IMG/VR virus record: IMGVR_UViG_3300047564_001330
Location: 1-27,959 of that record
Origin: a virus
Reading direction: 5' to 3' (one strand)
DNA length: 27,959 bases
The first letter of the stretch is position 1; each line of letters opens with the position of its first letter. This document shows, in pieces, positions 13,428-21,387 of the stretch. Under the pieces are notes generated by a model. It was not told the origin of the DNA and did not search any database. It worked only from the letters and a program-made list of their open reading frames with translations. Position numbers and translations under genes: made by a program.

Positions 13428-13740
13428 AATGGTTCTTAGCTGGCTGAAGAAGGCCCCTATAGGCCCCATGCAAGCGCTCAATGAGCTTGGAGTGTATCGG
13501 CTTGCATCGCGCATTAATGACTTGCGGGAGGCTGGTAACGATATTGAGACTACATGGGATTACGTCATTGATCGTCATGGACACGAGCGCCGTGTTGCTC
13601 GTTACGTTTTGAAGGGAGAGGGCAATGGCTCTACCGCAAAGAATAAAGCAAAAGTCGGAAAAGGCGGATCGAGGGAAGAGGAGTCCAGCACATCGGGCTT
13701 GGGTTCGTGGCTTCGCTTGTTCAGCTTGCGGAAGAACTGA
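13414..13740 (+). CDS. HTH_39-type DNA-binding protein
   Basis: Residues 1-70 (MTQNEMVLSWLKKAPIGPMQ, then LGVYRLASRINDLREAG, then RRVARYVL) match the HTH_39 layout of small phage helix-turn-helix proteins. GGAG sits eight bases before the ATG. The last 38 residues (Gly/Ser/Lys-rich) lie out of frame over the start of the HNH gene, a 116-base overlap. They are probably a weakly constrained tail; alternatively the frame has been extended by loss of an earlier stop. Confidence 0.75.
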   Translation: MTQNEMVLSWLKKAPIGPMQALNELGVYRLASRINDLREAGNDIETTWDYVIDRHGHERRVARYVLKGEGNGSTAKNKAKVGKGGSREEESSTSGLGSWLRLFSLRKN

Positions 13741-13966
13741 CGCTATCGAGTGCGCCCACGTTCGTGTCGGAACGGACGGCGGGATGGGTATCAAGCCTTC
13801 AGACAGGTGGTGTATATCGCTCTGCAAAGACTGCCACAATCAGCAGCATATGCAGGGAGAGGAAACTTTCCAGAAGGCGCATGGTATCAATATGAAAAAG
13901 CTGGCAGAGGAGTTTTTCAAAGCCAGCCCTCACCGACACAAGTTAGAAACGAAAGAAGGAGATTAG
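13625..13966 (+). CDS. HNH-like zinc nuclease
   Basis: A 113-residue protein with FACSACG (Cys32, Cys35), IECAHVR (His45) and LCKDCHNQQH (Cys67, Cys70, His71, His75), the beta-beta-alpha metal layout of HNH/DUF968/Ref-like phage proteins. GGGAGAGG lies immediately upstream of the ATG at 13625. Its neighbours (exonuclease, NinB) suggest a role in recombination or repair rather than homing, since there is no split gene nearby. Activity is not certain from motifs alone. Confidence 0.78.
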   Translation: MALPQRIKQKSEKADRGKRSPAHRAWVRGFACSACGRTDAIECAHVRVGTDGGMGIKPSDRWCISLCKDCHNQQHMQGEETFQKAHGINMKKLAEEFFKASPHRHKLETKEGD

Positions 13967-13968
13967 AA

Positions 13969-14349
13969 ATGTCACAAGTCGTTCACCTGCGGGGGCAATA
14001 CCAGCGTGATTTAGCCAAGAGCCTCATCGACAAGGCTCCTGACAACGCAGTGGTAAAGATTAGCCCAGAGAAGCGGAGTGACGACCAGAACGCAAAGATG
14101 TGGGCCATGTTGTCTGACATCAGCCGTGCGAAGCCGGAGGGCCGTCATCATATCCCAGAAGTTTGGAAGTGCATCTTCATGGCCGCTTGTGGCCACGAGG
14201 TTTCATTTGAACACGGGATCGACGGAAAGCCTTTCCCATTAGGCTTCAGTTCATCCCGGCTGACCAAGGCCCAAATGTCAGACCTGATTGAGTGCATATA
14301 CGCCTACGGGGCGAAGCATAACGTAAAATGGAGTGATTACTATGAGTGA
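13969..14349 (+). CDS. ninB: NinB-like recombination protein
   Basis: A 126-residue protein. KRSDDQNAKMWAMLSDISRA (residues about 35-54), HHIPEVWKCIFMAACG and the C-terminal IYAYGAKHNVKW segment follow the NinB (Orf) layout. Lambda Orf binds SSB and single-stranded DNA and substitutes for RecFOR. An SSB gene lies two genes downstream. AGAAGGAGA precedes the ATG at 13969; the leader resembles those at 11701 and 8083. Confidence 0.88.
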   Translation: MSQVVHLRGQYQRDLAKSLIDKAPDNAVVKISPEKRSDDQNAKMWAMLSDISRAKPEGRHHIPEVWKCIFMAACGHEVSFEHGIDGKPFPLGFSSSRLTKAQMSDLIECIYAYGAKHNVKWSDYYE

Positions 14350-14578
14350 GATGGTTGCAGCAGAAGAGTTGCGCTTACTGATTGAACGCATCGAGCGCCT
14401 TGAAGAAGAGAAGAAAGGTATCTCCGACGACATTCGTGAGGTGTATTCGGAAGCCAAGTCACGGGGCTATGATCCCAAGATTATGCGGCAGATCATCAAG
14501 CTGCGGGCGATGGAAAGCCACGAGCGTCAGGAATGGGAAGCCGTTCTCGATACCTATATTTCAGCACTGGGGATGTGA
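14342..14578 (+). CDS. GapR/DUF2312-like DNA-binding protein
   Basis: A 78-residue helical protein: ELRLLIERIERLEEEKKGIS (residues about 10-29), EVYSEAKSRGYDPKIMRQII, then LDTYISALGM. This is the DUF2312 signature. In Caulobacter, GapR binds overtwisted AT-rich DNA ahead of replication and transcription forks. The ATG at 14342 has GGAG eight bases upstream and overlaps the ninB stop by eight bases (ATGAGTGA). The phage copy may act on phage DNA topology or interfere with the host protein. Confidence 0.9.
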   Translation: MSEMVAAEELRLLIERIERLEEEKKGISDDIREVYSEAKSRGYDPKIMRQIIKLRAMESHERQEWEAVLDTYISALGM

Positions 14579-14579
14579 G

Positions 14580-14963
14580 ATGCAGAAGATTACGATTACA
14601 GGCGGCCTTGGTCGTGACGCAGAATTGAAGCAAACCAAGGCAGGGGAAGATGTTCTTAGCTTCCCGGTTGGCGTGTCTCAGGGGTTTGGTGATGCCAAGA
14701 CGACTAACTGGTATCGGTGTAGCCTATGGGGCAAGCGGGCGCGAAACCTTCAGCAATATCTTCTCAAGGGGGCAAAGGTTGCAGTTGCAGGTTCGCTTCA
14801 ACTTGGCGAGTATGAGGGAAAGACACAACTTAACATTACAGTGGATGAGGTTGAGTTTATGTCCCGTGCTGACAACCAAAAGCCGCTTGACTCGCACAAT
14901 GTCGCAAAGGGTAACGGCTATCAGCCCCAGCCCCTTGATGACGATTTAGATGCGCAGTTTTAA
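14580..14963 (+). CDS. ssb: Single-stranded DNA-binding protein
   Basis: A 127-residue OB-fold protein: ITGGLGRDAELKQTKAGEDV, NWYRCSLWGKRARNLQQYL, KVAVAGSLQLGEYEGKTQLN, then a Gln/Pro linker and an acidic tip DDDLDAQF. It protects single strands and recruits partners through the tip. The tip lacks the canonical DDDIPF ending, keeping only acid residues and the final Phe. ATG at 14580 follows the GapR-like stop by one base. Confidence 0.9.
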   Translation: MQKITITGGLGRDAELKQTKAGEDVLSFPVGVSQGFGDAKTTNWYRCSLWGKRARNLQQYLLKGAKVAVAGSLQLGEYEGKTQLNITVDEVEFMSRADNQKPLDSHNVAKGNGYQPQPLDDDLDAQF

Positions 14964-14977
14964 GGATGGAGGAAACA

Positions 14978-15190
14978 ATGGCAAAGTTCCTGCCAGAAGC
15001 GCGTGAGAAAGTCGCAAAAGCCTATGTAGAAGGCTCAGTGGTGTATCGTGGCGTAATGGGAGGTCAGTGGGATCGTGGGGAGCTGGTTCAATCAGCCCTC
15101 CGCGAGATTATCAACGCTGGAGAGGATTATGCGCGGCTGCCTGAAGAGCTTCCGCCTGAAACTCCCCAGAATGCTATTGACGACGAGTGA
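14978..15190 (+). CDS. Hypothetical protein, 70 residues
   Basis: ATG at 14978 has GGAGG five bases upstream and is preferred to the one at 14966, which lies too close to its ribosome site. The product MAKFLPEAREKVAKAYVEGS is helical, with a Pro/Glu-rich acidic end. It is the last gene before a strong hairpin. No domain recognised. Confidence 0.72.
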   Translation: MAKFLPEAREKVAKAYVEGSVVYRGVMGGQWDRGELVQSALREIINAGEDYARLPEELPPETPQNAIDDE

Positions 15191-15193
15191 GGG

Positions 15194-15222
15194 GACGGGG
15201 GCAGCTAATAACTGCTCCCGTT
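15194..15222. terminator. Hairpin at the end of the rightward operon
   Basis: A stem of 10 base pairs (ACGGGGGCAG with CTGCTCCCGT, one G-T pair), loop CTAATAA, four bases after the stop at 15190. The following TATCTC is a weak T-run, so efficiency as an intrinsic terminator is uncertain. It could act in both directions, because a minus-strand ORF ends at 15221. Confidence 0.55.
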
Positions 15223-15343
15223 ATCTCAAATGAGAGCGCGGCCCTAACTTCTTGCGATGACGTAGACCAGTGGGTTGATGACGGCGCTTCTTGCGCTGCT
15301 GCGGCTGCCACGGGGTTTCTTTAGAAGAGGATTTTTTAGCCAT
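15221..15343 (-). CDS. Possible 40-residue basic peptide
   Basis: Reads MAKKSSSKETPWQPQQRKKR and continues RHQPTGLRHRKKLGPRSHLR, extremely rich in Lys/Arg. It would be the last gene of the leftward late transcript, ending at the hairpin, which supports it. Against it are the weak ribosome site and the overlap of its start with the plus-strand ORF at 15342. Could be a small DNA-condensing peptide or chance. Confidence 0.35.
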   Translation of the reverse strand: MAKKSSSKETPWQPQQRKKRRHQPTGLRHRKKLGPRSHLR

Positions 15344-15554
15344 GAAGTTCTACCCAACTATTAACTACGGAACCCGAATCCCTAATAATTTAAAATACGG
15401 CCTTGAGATGCTTGTTGCCCATTGCGTTGCGACTGGCAAGGAAACGATCGACCATGATTTTGTTATTTCATTTATAAAACAAACCCCATACGCAGAATAT
15501 GCCGATCGGTTTAAGCCTGAATATTTGCACAGGGCTATCGACGGCCAGCAATAA
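15342..15554 (+). CDS. Hypothetical protein, 70 residues
   Basis: Starts MKFYPTINYGTRIPNNLKYG and continues LEMLVAHCVATG, with a helical end (EYLHRAIDGQQ). AGAGGA is about ten bases upstream. It shares YGL(E/D)ML-x-AHC with the ORF at 8473-8664, which favours a real gene. The stop overlaps the end of the convergent late gene by 20 bases. It lies beyond the hairpin at 15194, so it needs read-through or its own promoter. Confidence 0.6.
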   Translation: MKFYPTINYGTRIPNNLKYGLEMLVAHCVATGKETIDHDFVISFIKQTPYAEYADRFKPEYLHRAIDGQQ

Positions 15555-16929
15555 TTTTAGCCATATCTTCAGTTAATATTCCGGAGCTAATTGCGCTTCT
15601 AAGGTATTTACCTGTATTCGCGGTATTGCTTTTCAATCCGCGGGCAGCAGCCTCCTCCGGAGTCCATTTTGTATTTTGGCCTGAGTATGCGAATGGATTT
15701 TCAATCCCATAAGCCTTCTGGAAGTTTGGCAAAATCTCAGCAACATTTATTTCATCTGCTAATATGCCAAGGGGTTTTCCGGCGAATCCGGCCTCATATG
15801 ATGGATGCCCAGATCGAGCAATCATTGCAGCCTCTGGATCAATCTCGCCAACATTTTGCAAGAAGTAACTTGGCTTATTAATTTGATTTGGATCGACGAT
15901 TGCCATTCTAGTCTGTTCAAGTGAGAGGCCACCCTCCCCCTTCAGCGCATCACTTAAAGCAGCCTGAACTTCCTTACGTTTTCCTCCGCTCAAAGCGCGG
16001 AATTGCTCATAACCTTTTGGATTATCGATCCCAGCAAACTTAGGGATATATTTTCCAATTAGCTTATTGACGCTGCTTTTATCGGCAGCCCCAAGAACCG
16101 CATCGGCATAAGACATCATTGTCTCGCCAGTCATTGTAGCAAAATCCGATCCAGCGCCAGCCATGCGGAATGGAAGAAACAGCGGCTTCTTTCCAGTATC
16201 CCTATAAAGCTGATTCGCAACATTTCTGATCGCTGTAACGGGATTTTTTGCAGATGCCCACAGAGCGCCTTCCGTGGTTGGATTGAACATAAAATCCTGA
16301 CCGCCCTGCAAATTGACGGGCAGATTTAGGTTCGTATTATTAATTCCAACTATTCTTTTACCGGCTGCCGTTCGATCGGCCATTGTTGATATAAATGGAC
16401 GTCCAATCAAATCTTCAACATTAATTTTTTCTGGGACTACGCTCGACCCAGTTTCTTCTAGATCAACAGTCATCTTATTGATCTCTGGAACGTCCCTTTT
16501 AATGATTTTATAAAGAGCAGGATCGAATGTCTCTTCAGCCAACTTTCGGGTTGTAGTGCTTCCAGCCTTACCCCCCGGAATAGCACCCAAAGCGGCTAGA
16601 ATGCCAAGGCCAGCAGCCTGACCAGAATTGCCAGCATTATACGCACGACGAGCGTCAACAAGGCTCAGAAGGCCGCCAAGAAGAGGAATGTTCTCGATCG
16701 CGGGGGTTAAGCGATTTGCAAACTCAGCGCCCCCACGAGTGTCGGGGGTTAGCAATTGGGAAAGTTCTTGAGCGGCAGTTGGGCGCGCACGAGAGATCGA
16801 ACCTTGCAACTTTTCGCCACGCTTGATCTTCCCAACTTCGCGACGATAGCCTTGCGTCAAATCACGCCTTGGAGAAGCGCCAAAGCCAAGAACATCAGCG
16901 ATTGAGAACTTACGCGGTGCTTGAGCCAT
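15535..16929 (-). CDS. Large virion-associated protein of unknown fold
   Basis: A 464-residue protein at the end of the late operon; the start overlaps the transglycosylase stop by one base (TAATG). Residues 1-60 are basic; about 85-125 is an Ala/Gly-rich hydrophobic stretch. The remainder looks like an enzyme-like globular domain with PLFLPFRMAGAGSDFATMTG, IGKYIPKFAGIDNPKGYEQF and an ARSGHPSYEAGF segment near residue 370. It could be an internal ejected protein or an effector delivered with DNA. I do not recognise the family. Confidence 0.8.
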   Translation of the reverse strand: MAQAPRKFSIADVLGFGASPRRDLTQGYRREVGKIKRGEKLQGSISRARPTAAQELSQLLTPDTRGGAEFANRLTPAIENIPLLGGLLSLVDARRAYNAGNSGQAAGLGILAALGAIPGGKAGSTTTRKLAEETFDPALYKIIKRDVPEINKMTVDLEETGSSVVPEKINVEDLIGRPFISTMADRTAAGKRIVGINNTNLNLPVNLQGGQDFMFNPTTEGALWASAKNPVTAIRNVANQLYRDTGKKPLFLPFRMAGAGSDFATMTGETMMSYADAVLGAADKSSVNKLIGKYIPKFAGIDNPKGYEQFRALSGGKRKEVQAALSDALKGEGGLSLEQTRMAIVDPNQINKPSYFLQNVGEIDPEAAMIARSGHPSYEAGFAGKPLGILADEINVAEILPNFQKAYGIENPFAYSGQNTKWTPEEAAARGLKSNTANTGKYLRSAISSGILTEDMAKIIAGRR

Positions 16930-17516
16930 TAGATCAACCCTGCCAGAATACCCATAGGTTTAGACTTCTTGCTGCGCTTCTTTTTACCAAGACCAGAGAG
17001 CAGCGATGCGAAGTTGCTTTCCGTTTCAGCTTCAATGTCGATGGCCTTTGGCGTGTAAGGCTCAGGATCAGCAAGGGTCATCTTCAGAGGCTTACCGGGC
17101 TGCGAACGAGCTAATGGTGAAGCCATTTTGTCCATGAGGTTAGTAGCGCCCACCATGCTCGTAAACTTGCGAACATAATCTTGGGTTTCCTTAAAACGAG
17201 GAACGCCGCCAGCCTTGCGAACATTGCCGGGGCCAGCGTTGTAAGCTGCCACAGCAAGGATCGGATCACCGAAGCGCTTCAGTAGTTTGGAGTAGTATTT
17301 TACACCGCCCTCGATGTTCTCAAGCGGATTATCAATATCAACGCCAAGTTCCTTAGCGGTATCAGGCATCAATTGCATTGGGCCACGCGCACCAGCACGA
17401 GACGGGCCTGTATTCTTTCCGCCAGAACTTTCGATCTGAAAGATGGCGCGAGCGTGAGATGCGGGGACACCATACTTCTGCGCCATTGCATCAACGTGAG
17501 CAGCGAGTTTCTTCAT
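16929..17516 (-). CDS. Virion lytic transglycosylase (SLT type)
   Basis: A 195-residue protein. Residues 10-115 form a soluble-lytic-transglycosylase domain: FQIESSGG with catalytic Glu29, GARGPMQLMP (43-51), the helix YYSKLLKRFGDPILAVAAYN, and AYNAGPGNV. The C-terminal 75 residues are basic. Set among probable ejection proteins, it most likely opens a local hole in host peptidoglycan during DNA entry, not during lysis. Start ATG at 17516 overlaps the upstream stop by one base. Confidence 0.9.
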   Translation of the reverse strand: MKKLAAHVDAMAQKYGVPASHARAIFQIESSGGKNTGPSRAGARGPMQLMPDTAKELGVDIDNPLENIEGGVKYYSKLLKRFGDPILAVAAYNAGPGNVRKAGGVPRFKETQDYVRKFTSMVGATNLMDKMASPLARSQPGKPLKMTLADPEPYTPKAIDIEAETESNFASLLSGLGKKKRSKKSKPMGILAGLI

Positions 17517-19141
17517 TATTGTCCCTGACGGCTTGTTGTTAGGCCAGCAACGGCTGCGGGGCTGAGAAGCGCACGGGAAGCAACGCCAACAGCCTGAGAG
17601 GCCTTGCTAGGCTGACGACCGAGAATTGATGCAATCGCTTTACGTCCCTGAGGAGTATATGGCGCGGCGATAAGAGCAATTGCTGCGGCCTGTTGCGGTG
17701 TAATCAATCCTTCGTAACCAAGTGCCTCTGCAATACCCTGTCCTCCAGCGGCGATGCCGCCAGTAAGAGCAACATTACGAGCAAGGCGCGTAGCAGTTCC
17801 GCTATCAGGCGTTCGAGACGGAATATTACGGCCAGCGCGAGCTAAATCAGCGTAAGGCCCACGGCGCTCTCCCTTACCAAATGCAGAAACAGCACGATCA
17901 AGAGACGATGGGGTGATCTTACCTTGAGCACCAGCAGCAGCCTTCTTCAATCGCGCCTGATGCGCCCACCCGGAGTTAATCTGACGAAGAGCAACCGCTT
18001 GCGCTGGATTTTGCTCAGCAAGAGCGTCCATCCACGTTTGACGTAGATTTGCAACGCCAGTGCCAAGGCGGCGCTCAAATGGATCAGCTGACTTCATGAA
18101 CACTTCTGAAGATTTACCAAGTCGGCTCAATGCGTCCTGAAGGTTTTTACCGCGGATAAATCCGTTTTCATCGGCTAAGTCTGTAATGCTATCCTTAATG
18201 ATAGCGAGCCAATCACGCTGCAAAGCCTTCCGGCTGCTTGGAACGCCAAGATCGTCAAATATCTGGCGAGACTTTTGAGCAAAGTCCTTTGTGACATTAA
18301 ACTCAAGGTTTGGCACGAGTTTGTTATAGGCTTGCTGCAACTTGCCCTTAACCCAGCCAACGGCCTCTTCGCCTTGGAGGTCTTTAGGGACGACACGGCC
18401 AACGAAACCAGCGGCGCGATTAAGGGCGGCCCGTTCAAACTCGTCACCAACTTGCTCACGAGCATACTGGACAAGATCACCAATGCCGGGAAGGCTTGTT
18501 GCTGCTTCTTCGAGTTTCTGAACGCCCCGACCGAGAAGGCTACCACCCTCACCAGCGATCATCCCTAAAGTCGGCGCGATACCTTCTTCTCGAAGTTGAC
18601 GGATTCCACGGCTAACAGTCGGAGCAATGGTTCCAGAGACAACGTCTGCAACAGGCTTTAGTGCGCCAGAAATAGCAGCGCCAGAAGCAACGTCACCAAG
18701 CATTTCTGGAACATCTTGAGCGCGAGACATAAGCGCACTAGCTAAACCACCTCCGAGGGCCGCCTGACCAATCGTAGCGGGAGCCGCTACAGCGCGGACG
18801 GGAAGAATGGCTGCCGTCCCGGCGATATTACCAAGCAACTGGCTAACAGGAGCAACATTCTGACGGCGCTGAATATCTGCTTCAGTAAGCGTCTGACGGG
18901 CCGTAGGAAGCCCAAGGGCCGCGCCAAGGCGGTTAATACCCTCAACACCCGGCAAACCCTCTAAGCGCGTTGCAAGAATATCTAAAGGCTCACGTGCGCC
19001 AAGATAAAGACCACGCAAAACGCTCTCATCTTGAGCGCCAGCATCAAGTTGCTGCTTTACAGCGTTATCAATGACATCATCAGGCGTTCCATCTGGAAAC
19101 TCCAAGACAGTGCCATCAGGAAGTTGCGCCTTAATTGCCAT
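17516..19141 (-). CDS. Probable internal/ejection protein, 541 residues
   Basis: Begins MAIKAQLPDGTVLEFPDGTP and then DDVIDNAVKQQL, a short N-terminal module found on several phage virion proteins. About residues 95-180 are Ala/Gly/Pro-rich and hydrophobic; the middle is helical. The last third has a further hydrophobic Ala/Gly segment (NVALTGGIAAGGQGIAEALG). Such proteins are packed in the capsid and ejected to form a channel. Assigned by composition and position next to the transglycosylase. Confidence 0.78.
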   Translation of the reverse strand: MAIKAQLPDGTVLEFPDGTPDDVIDNAVKQQLDAGAQDESVLRGLYLGAREPLDILATRLEGLPGVEGINRLGAALGLPTARQTLTEADIQRRQNVAPVSQLLGNIAGTAAILPVRAVAAPATIGQAALGGGLASALMSRAQDVPEMLGDVASGAAISGALKPVADVVSGTIAPTVSRGIRQLREEGIAPTLGMIAGEGGSLLGRGVQKLEEAATSLPGIGDLVQYAREQVGDEFERAALNRAAGFVGRVVPKDLQGEEAVGWVKGKLQQAYNKLVPNLEFNVTKDFAQKSRQIFDDLGVPSSRKALQRDWLAIIKDSITDLADENGFIRGKNLQDALSRLGKSSEVFMKSADPFERRLGTGVANLRQTWMDALAEQNPAQAVALRQINSGWAHQARLKKAAAGAQGKITPSSLDRAVSAFGKGERRGPYADLARAGRNIPSRTPDSGTATRLARNVALTGGIAAGGQGIAEALGYEGLITPQQAAAIALIAAPYTPQGRKAIASILGRQPSKASQAVGVASRALLSPAAVAGLTTSRQGQ

Positions 19142-19827
19142 TACATTCGGTTCCCAAATCGGTCGAACTTAATTACCTTCGGAGCCTTGGTTCCTCCCAT
19201 CATTGCGCGAGTGCGGTTGATATTAGGTGTAGGCTTCTTAACCTCAGAAAGACGGCTGTTGACGAAGCCAAGACGCTCATTGATAAGAGAGCGAAGACCA
19301 GTCAACTTTTCCTCAATCACCTCGTCCTTATCATCGGCGGTAGGCTTGAATGCTTCCAGCTTCTGGGCAAACTCACGCATATCTTGCGCGCCTTCACCCG
19401 GAACGCGAGTGATCTGGCTCGCCAATGAGTAAAGTTGGCTTGCAGCCGTGTTAAAACGGCCAACATCCTTTGAAACGTTATCACCGGGAAACGCGCCGGG
19501 AAAGTATTCACGGACAACACGCCACGGCTCTTTGCCCTTTAGGGAGCGTCCATAAATCTGTTCTGCGCGGTCAAGTTGTTTTGCAACGCTCGTCAATTGC
19601 GTTTTTGCTGATGCCAAGTCCTGATAGATTGCCTGTGTCGGTATATTGGCAGTTGCAGCAGCTGTTGCAGCTTCTGTCTGGGGCTTTAGACCAGCCTTAA
19701 TCGTTTCCGTTGCAGATGTTTCAGCACCAGCAACGGCTCCACGGAAACCGGGGGTCTCAGTGGGAGAAACTGGCTTCTGAAGAGCTTCTGGGCCAGCCTT
19801 TACAATCGGTGCGTCACGCCATCCCAT
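19141..19827 (-). CDS. Probable internal virion protein, 228 residues
   Basis: A helical, Ala/Thr-rich protein: MGWRDAPIVKAGPEALQKPV, a long central helix region (ASAKTQLTSVAKQLDRAEQI), and a basic C-terminus ending KFDRFGNRM. One-base overlap links it to both neighbours. It probably joins the 215-, 303- and 541-residue proteins in the ejection set. No named family recognised. Confidence 0.75.
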   Translation of the reverse strand: MGWRDAPIVKAGPEALQKPVSPTETPGFRGAVAGAETSATETIKAGLKPQTEAATAAATANIPTQAIYQDLASAKTQLTSVAKQLDRAEQIYGRSLKGKEPWRVVREYFPGAFPGDNVSKDVGRFNTAASQLYSLASQITRVPGEGAQDMREFAQKLEAFKPTADDKDEVIEEKLTGLRSLINERLGFVNSRLSEVKKPTPNINRTRAMMGGTKAPKVIKFDRFGNRM

Positions 19828-20474
19828 TATGGTTTACTCCGAATATTACCTTCAGGATCAACGAATGATGTCCCAGAAGGAAGTGCGTCATACTCTTCAT
19901 CGCTTGCAATCGTCGGTAGACGTTGGATGCGAGCGGTAGGGTTAATGATAGCGCCAGTGATTGGGTCACGCGGGCGGCCAAGGGGGTCAAATGCAAGGCG
20001 CTGCGGAGACTGCGGCTTGTTCTGCTCAATTACAAACTCAGAGAACTTTTCTGGAGACATAAGAGCGATAGCTCGCGCCAATTGTGGGTTAGTTTCTGAG
20101 AGTTGAGAAACATATTCAGCCTTCAAGGCATCTGTTTGGGCCTTCTCAGCAGCCGCCCTGCGAAGCTCTTGGATTTGCAACGCTCCCTGAACTTCGGCCA
20201 TCTTCTGCTGCTGGATGCCGCGAACAACGTCCTGCGGGTTGGTCTGGCTACCACGGGAAACCGATTTGAGAAGCGCGCCAAGGGCTGAAAGACGCTCTCC
20301 GCCAGTAAGCGAACCGCCAAGGTTTCCAGACATAATCTGAAGAAGGCGATTGGTTAGGTCTTCACGGCCAGTAGCAGTAGGATTTGCAGGAGTGGCGGCT
20401 CCACCCATTTCTGGGTTTGTGTCAAGGAACTGACGTTTATAGCCTGTGCGGGAAAGGTAATCTTCAAAAGCCAT
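19827..20474 (-). CDS. Probable internal virion protein, 215 residues
   Basis: Starts MAFEDYLSRTGYKRQFLDTN. A Gln/Ala/Glu-rich helix occupies about residues 80-130 (QQQKMAEVQGALQIQELRRA), and the C-terminus ends YDALPSGTSFVDPEGNIRSK, a terminal motif repeated in many phage virion proteins. Located in the ejection-protein cluster, with one-base overlaps on both sides. Function inferred from context. Confidence 0.76.
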   Translation of the reverse strand: MAFEDYLSRTGYKRQFLDTNPEMGGAATPANPTATGREDLTNRLLQIMSGNLGGSLTGGERLSALGALLKSVSRGSQTNPQDVVRGIQQQKMAEVQGALQIQELRRAAAEKAQTDALKAEYVSQLSETNPQLARAIALMSPEKFSEFVIEQNKPQSPQRLAFDPLGRPRDPITGAIINPTARIQRLPTIASDEEYDALPSGTSFVDPEGNIRSKP

Positions 20475-21385
20475 TAGATAAGCCCTCCGAAAATCCCCTT
20501 AAGCGCATTTAGCTTTGCCGAGTCATTGCTGAATAGGCTCTTAGCAGCGCCAGCAACGCCAAGAATATCACCAGCAGTGCCAAGGAAGCCCTGCCCCGGA
20601 GCCGTGCTGGTCGTTGTTGAGGAGGTCGTTGCAGGAATGCCGCTAATCCCAGACTGAAGGATTTTGAGCTGCTCCAGCGGATAGCCGCGCTGTGCAAGGA
20701 AGTCCTGATAGGCGAGATCGAGGTTGCCCTGCGCCATCTGACGCTGTGCCTGACCAGCCTGAGCCAACATCTGCTGACGAGCCTGTTCCTGAGACAGCGC
20801 CTGTGCGCCGAAGCCAGCCAACTGAGATGCGCCAGCCAACTGCTGCGTTGGGAGGTTCTGTGCGAAGCCAGCGGCCTGACCATAACCCTGCTGATAGAGG
20901 TTCGCCAAAGTCTGGGCGGTGTTCAAATCCTGCTCACCAGCTAACTGGGCTTCGTATACGCCACGGCGCTCGTTACCGAATGCGCGAGATGAGGCGATCT
21001 GGGCCTTGGTTGCAGCATCACGCTCTGCGCGGCTCTGAGCCAGTCGGCGCATCGTCGCATCTACAACGCTCTCCTGATACGGAGACATGAAGCCACGAAC
21101 GTCCTGCTGGAACTGAGCGGGAGAGTATCCAGCGGCCCTCTGAGCGGCCATAGTGGCCTGTTCAAGCTGAGGAGCGCCTACGCGGTTGGCAACAGCCTGT
21201 TCAGCCATCTGGAAGGCTTGCTGCTCCTGCGGGCGGAAACCTGCAATACGAGGCCCCTGATATGCCTGATACGGGATCGCAGCCACGTTCTGTGCGGCGT
21301 TGAAACCGCGTGTCATCAAATCCTGAACAAATGGATTAAGCTGCTGCGTGGTCGATTGTGTCGCAGTCTGACCGCCCTTGGACAT
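20474..21385 (-). CDS. Ala/Gln-rich internal virion protein, 303 residues
   Basis: Starts MSKGGQTATQSTTQQLNPFV. Residues 60-240 are almost continuous Ala/Gln helix (QQAFQMAEQAVANRVGAPQL, and so on) with FMSPYQESVVDATMRRL. The C-terminal 60 residues are Thr/Ser-rich, then Gly/Ala hydrophobic (GFLGTAGDILGVAGAAKSLF). This build is common in internal proteins of marine and soil podoviruses. Likely a DNA-ejection channel component. Confidence 0.78.
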   Translation of the reverse strand: MSKGGQTATQSTTQQLNPFVQDLMTRGFNAAQNVAAIPYQAYQGPRIAGFRPQEQQAFQMAEQAVANRVGAPQLEQATMAAQRAAGYSPAQFQQDVRGFMSPYQESVVDATMRRLAQSRAERDAATKAQIASSRAFGNERRGVYEAQLAGEQDLNTAQTLANLYQQGYGQAAGFAQNLPTQQLAGASQLAGFGAQALSQEQARQQMLAQAGQAQRQMAQGNLDLAYQDFLAQRGYPLEQLKILQSGISGIPATTSSTTTSTAPGQGFLGTAGDILGVAGAAKSLFSNDSAKLNALKGIFGGLI

Positions 21386-21387
21386 AC

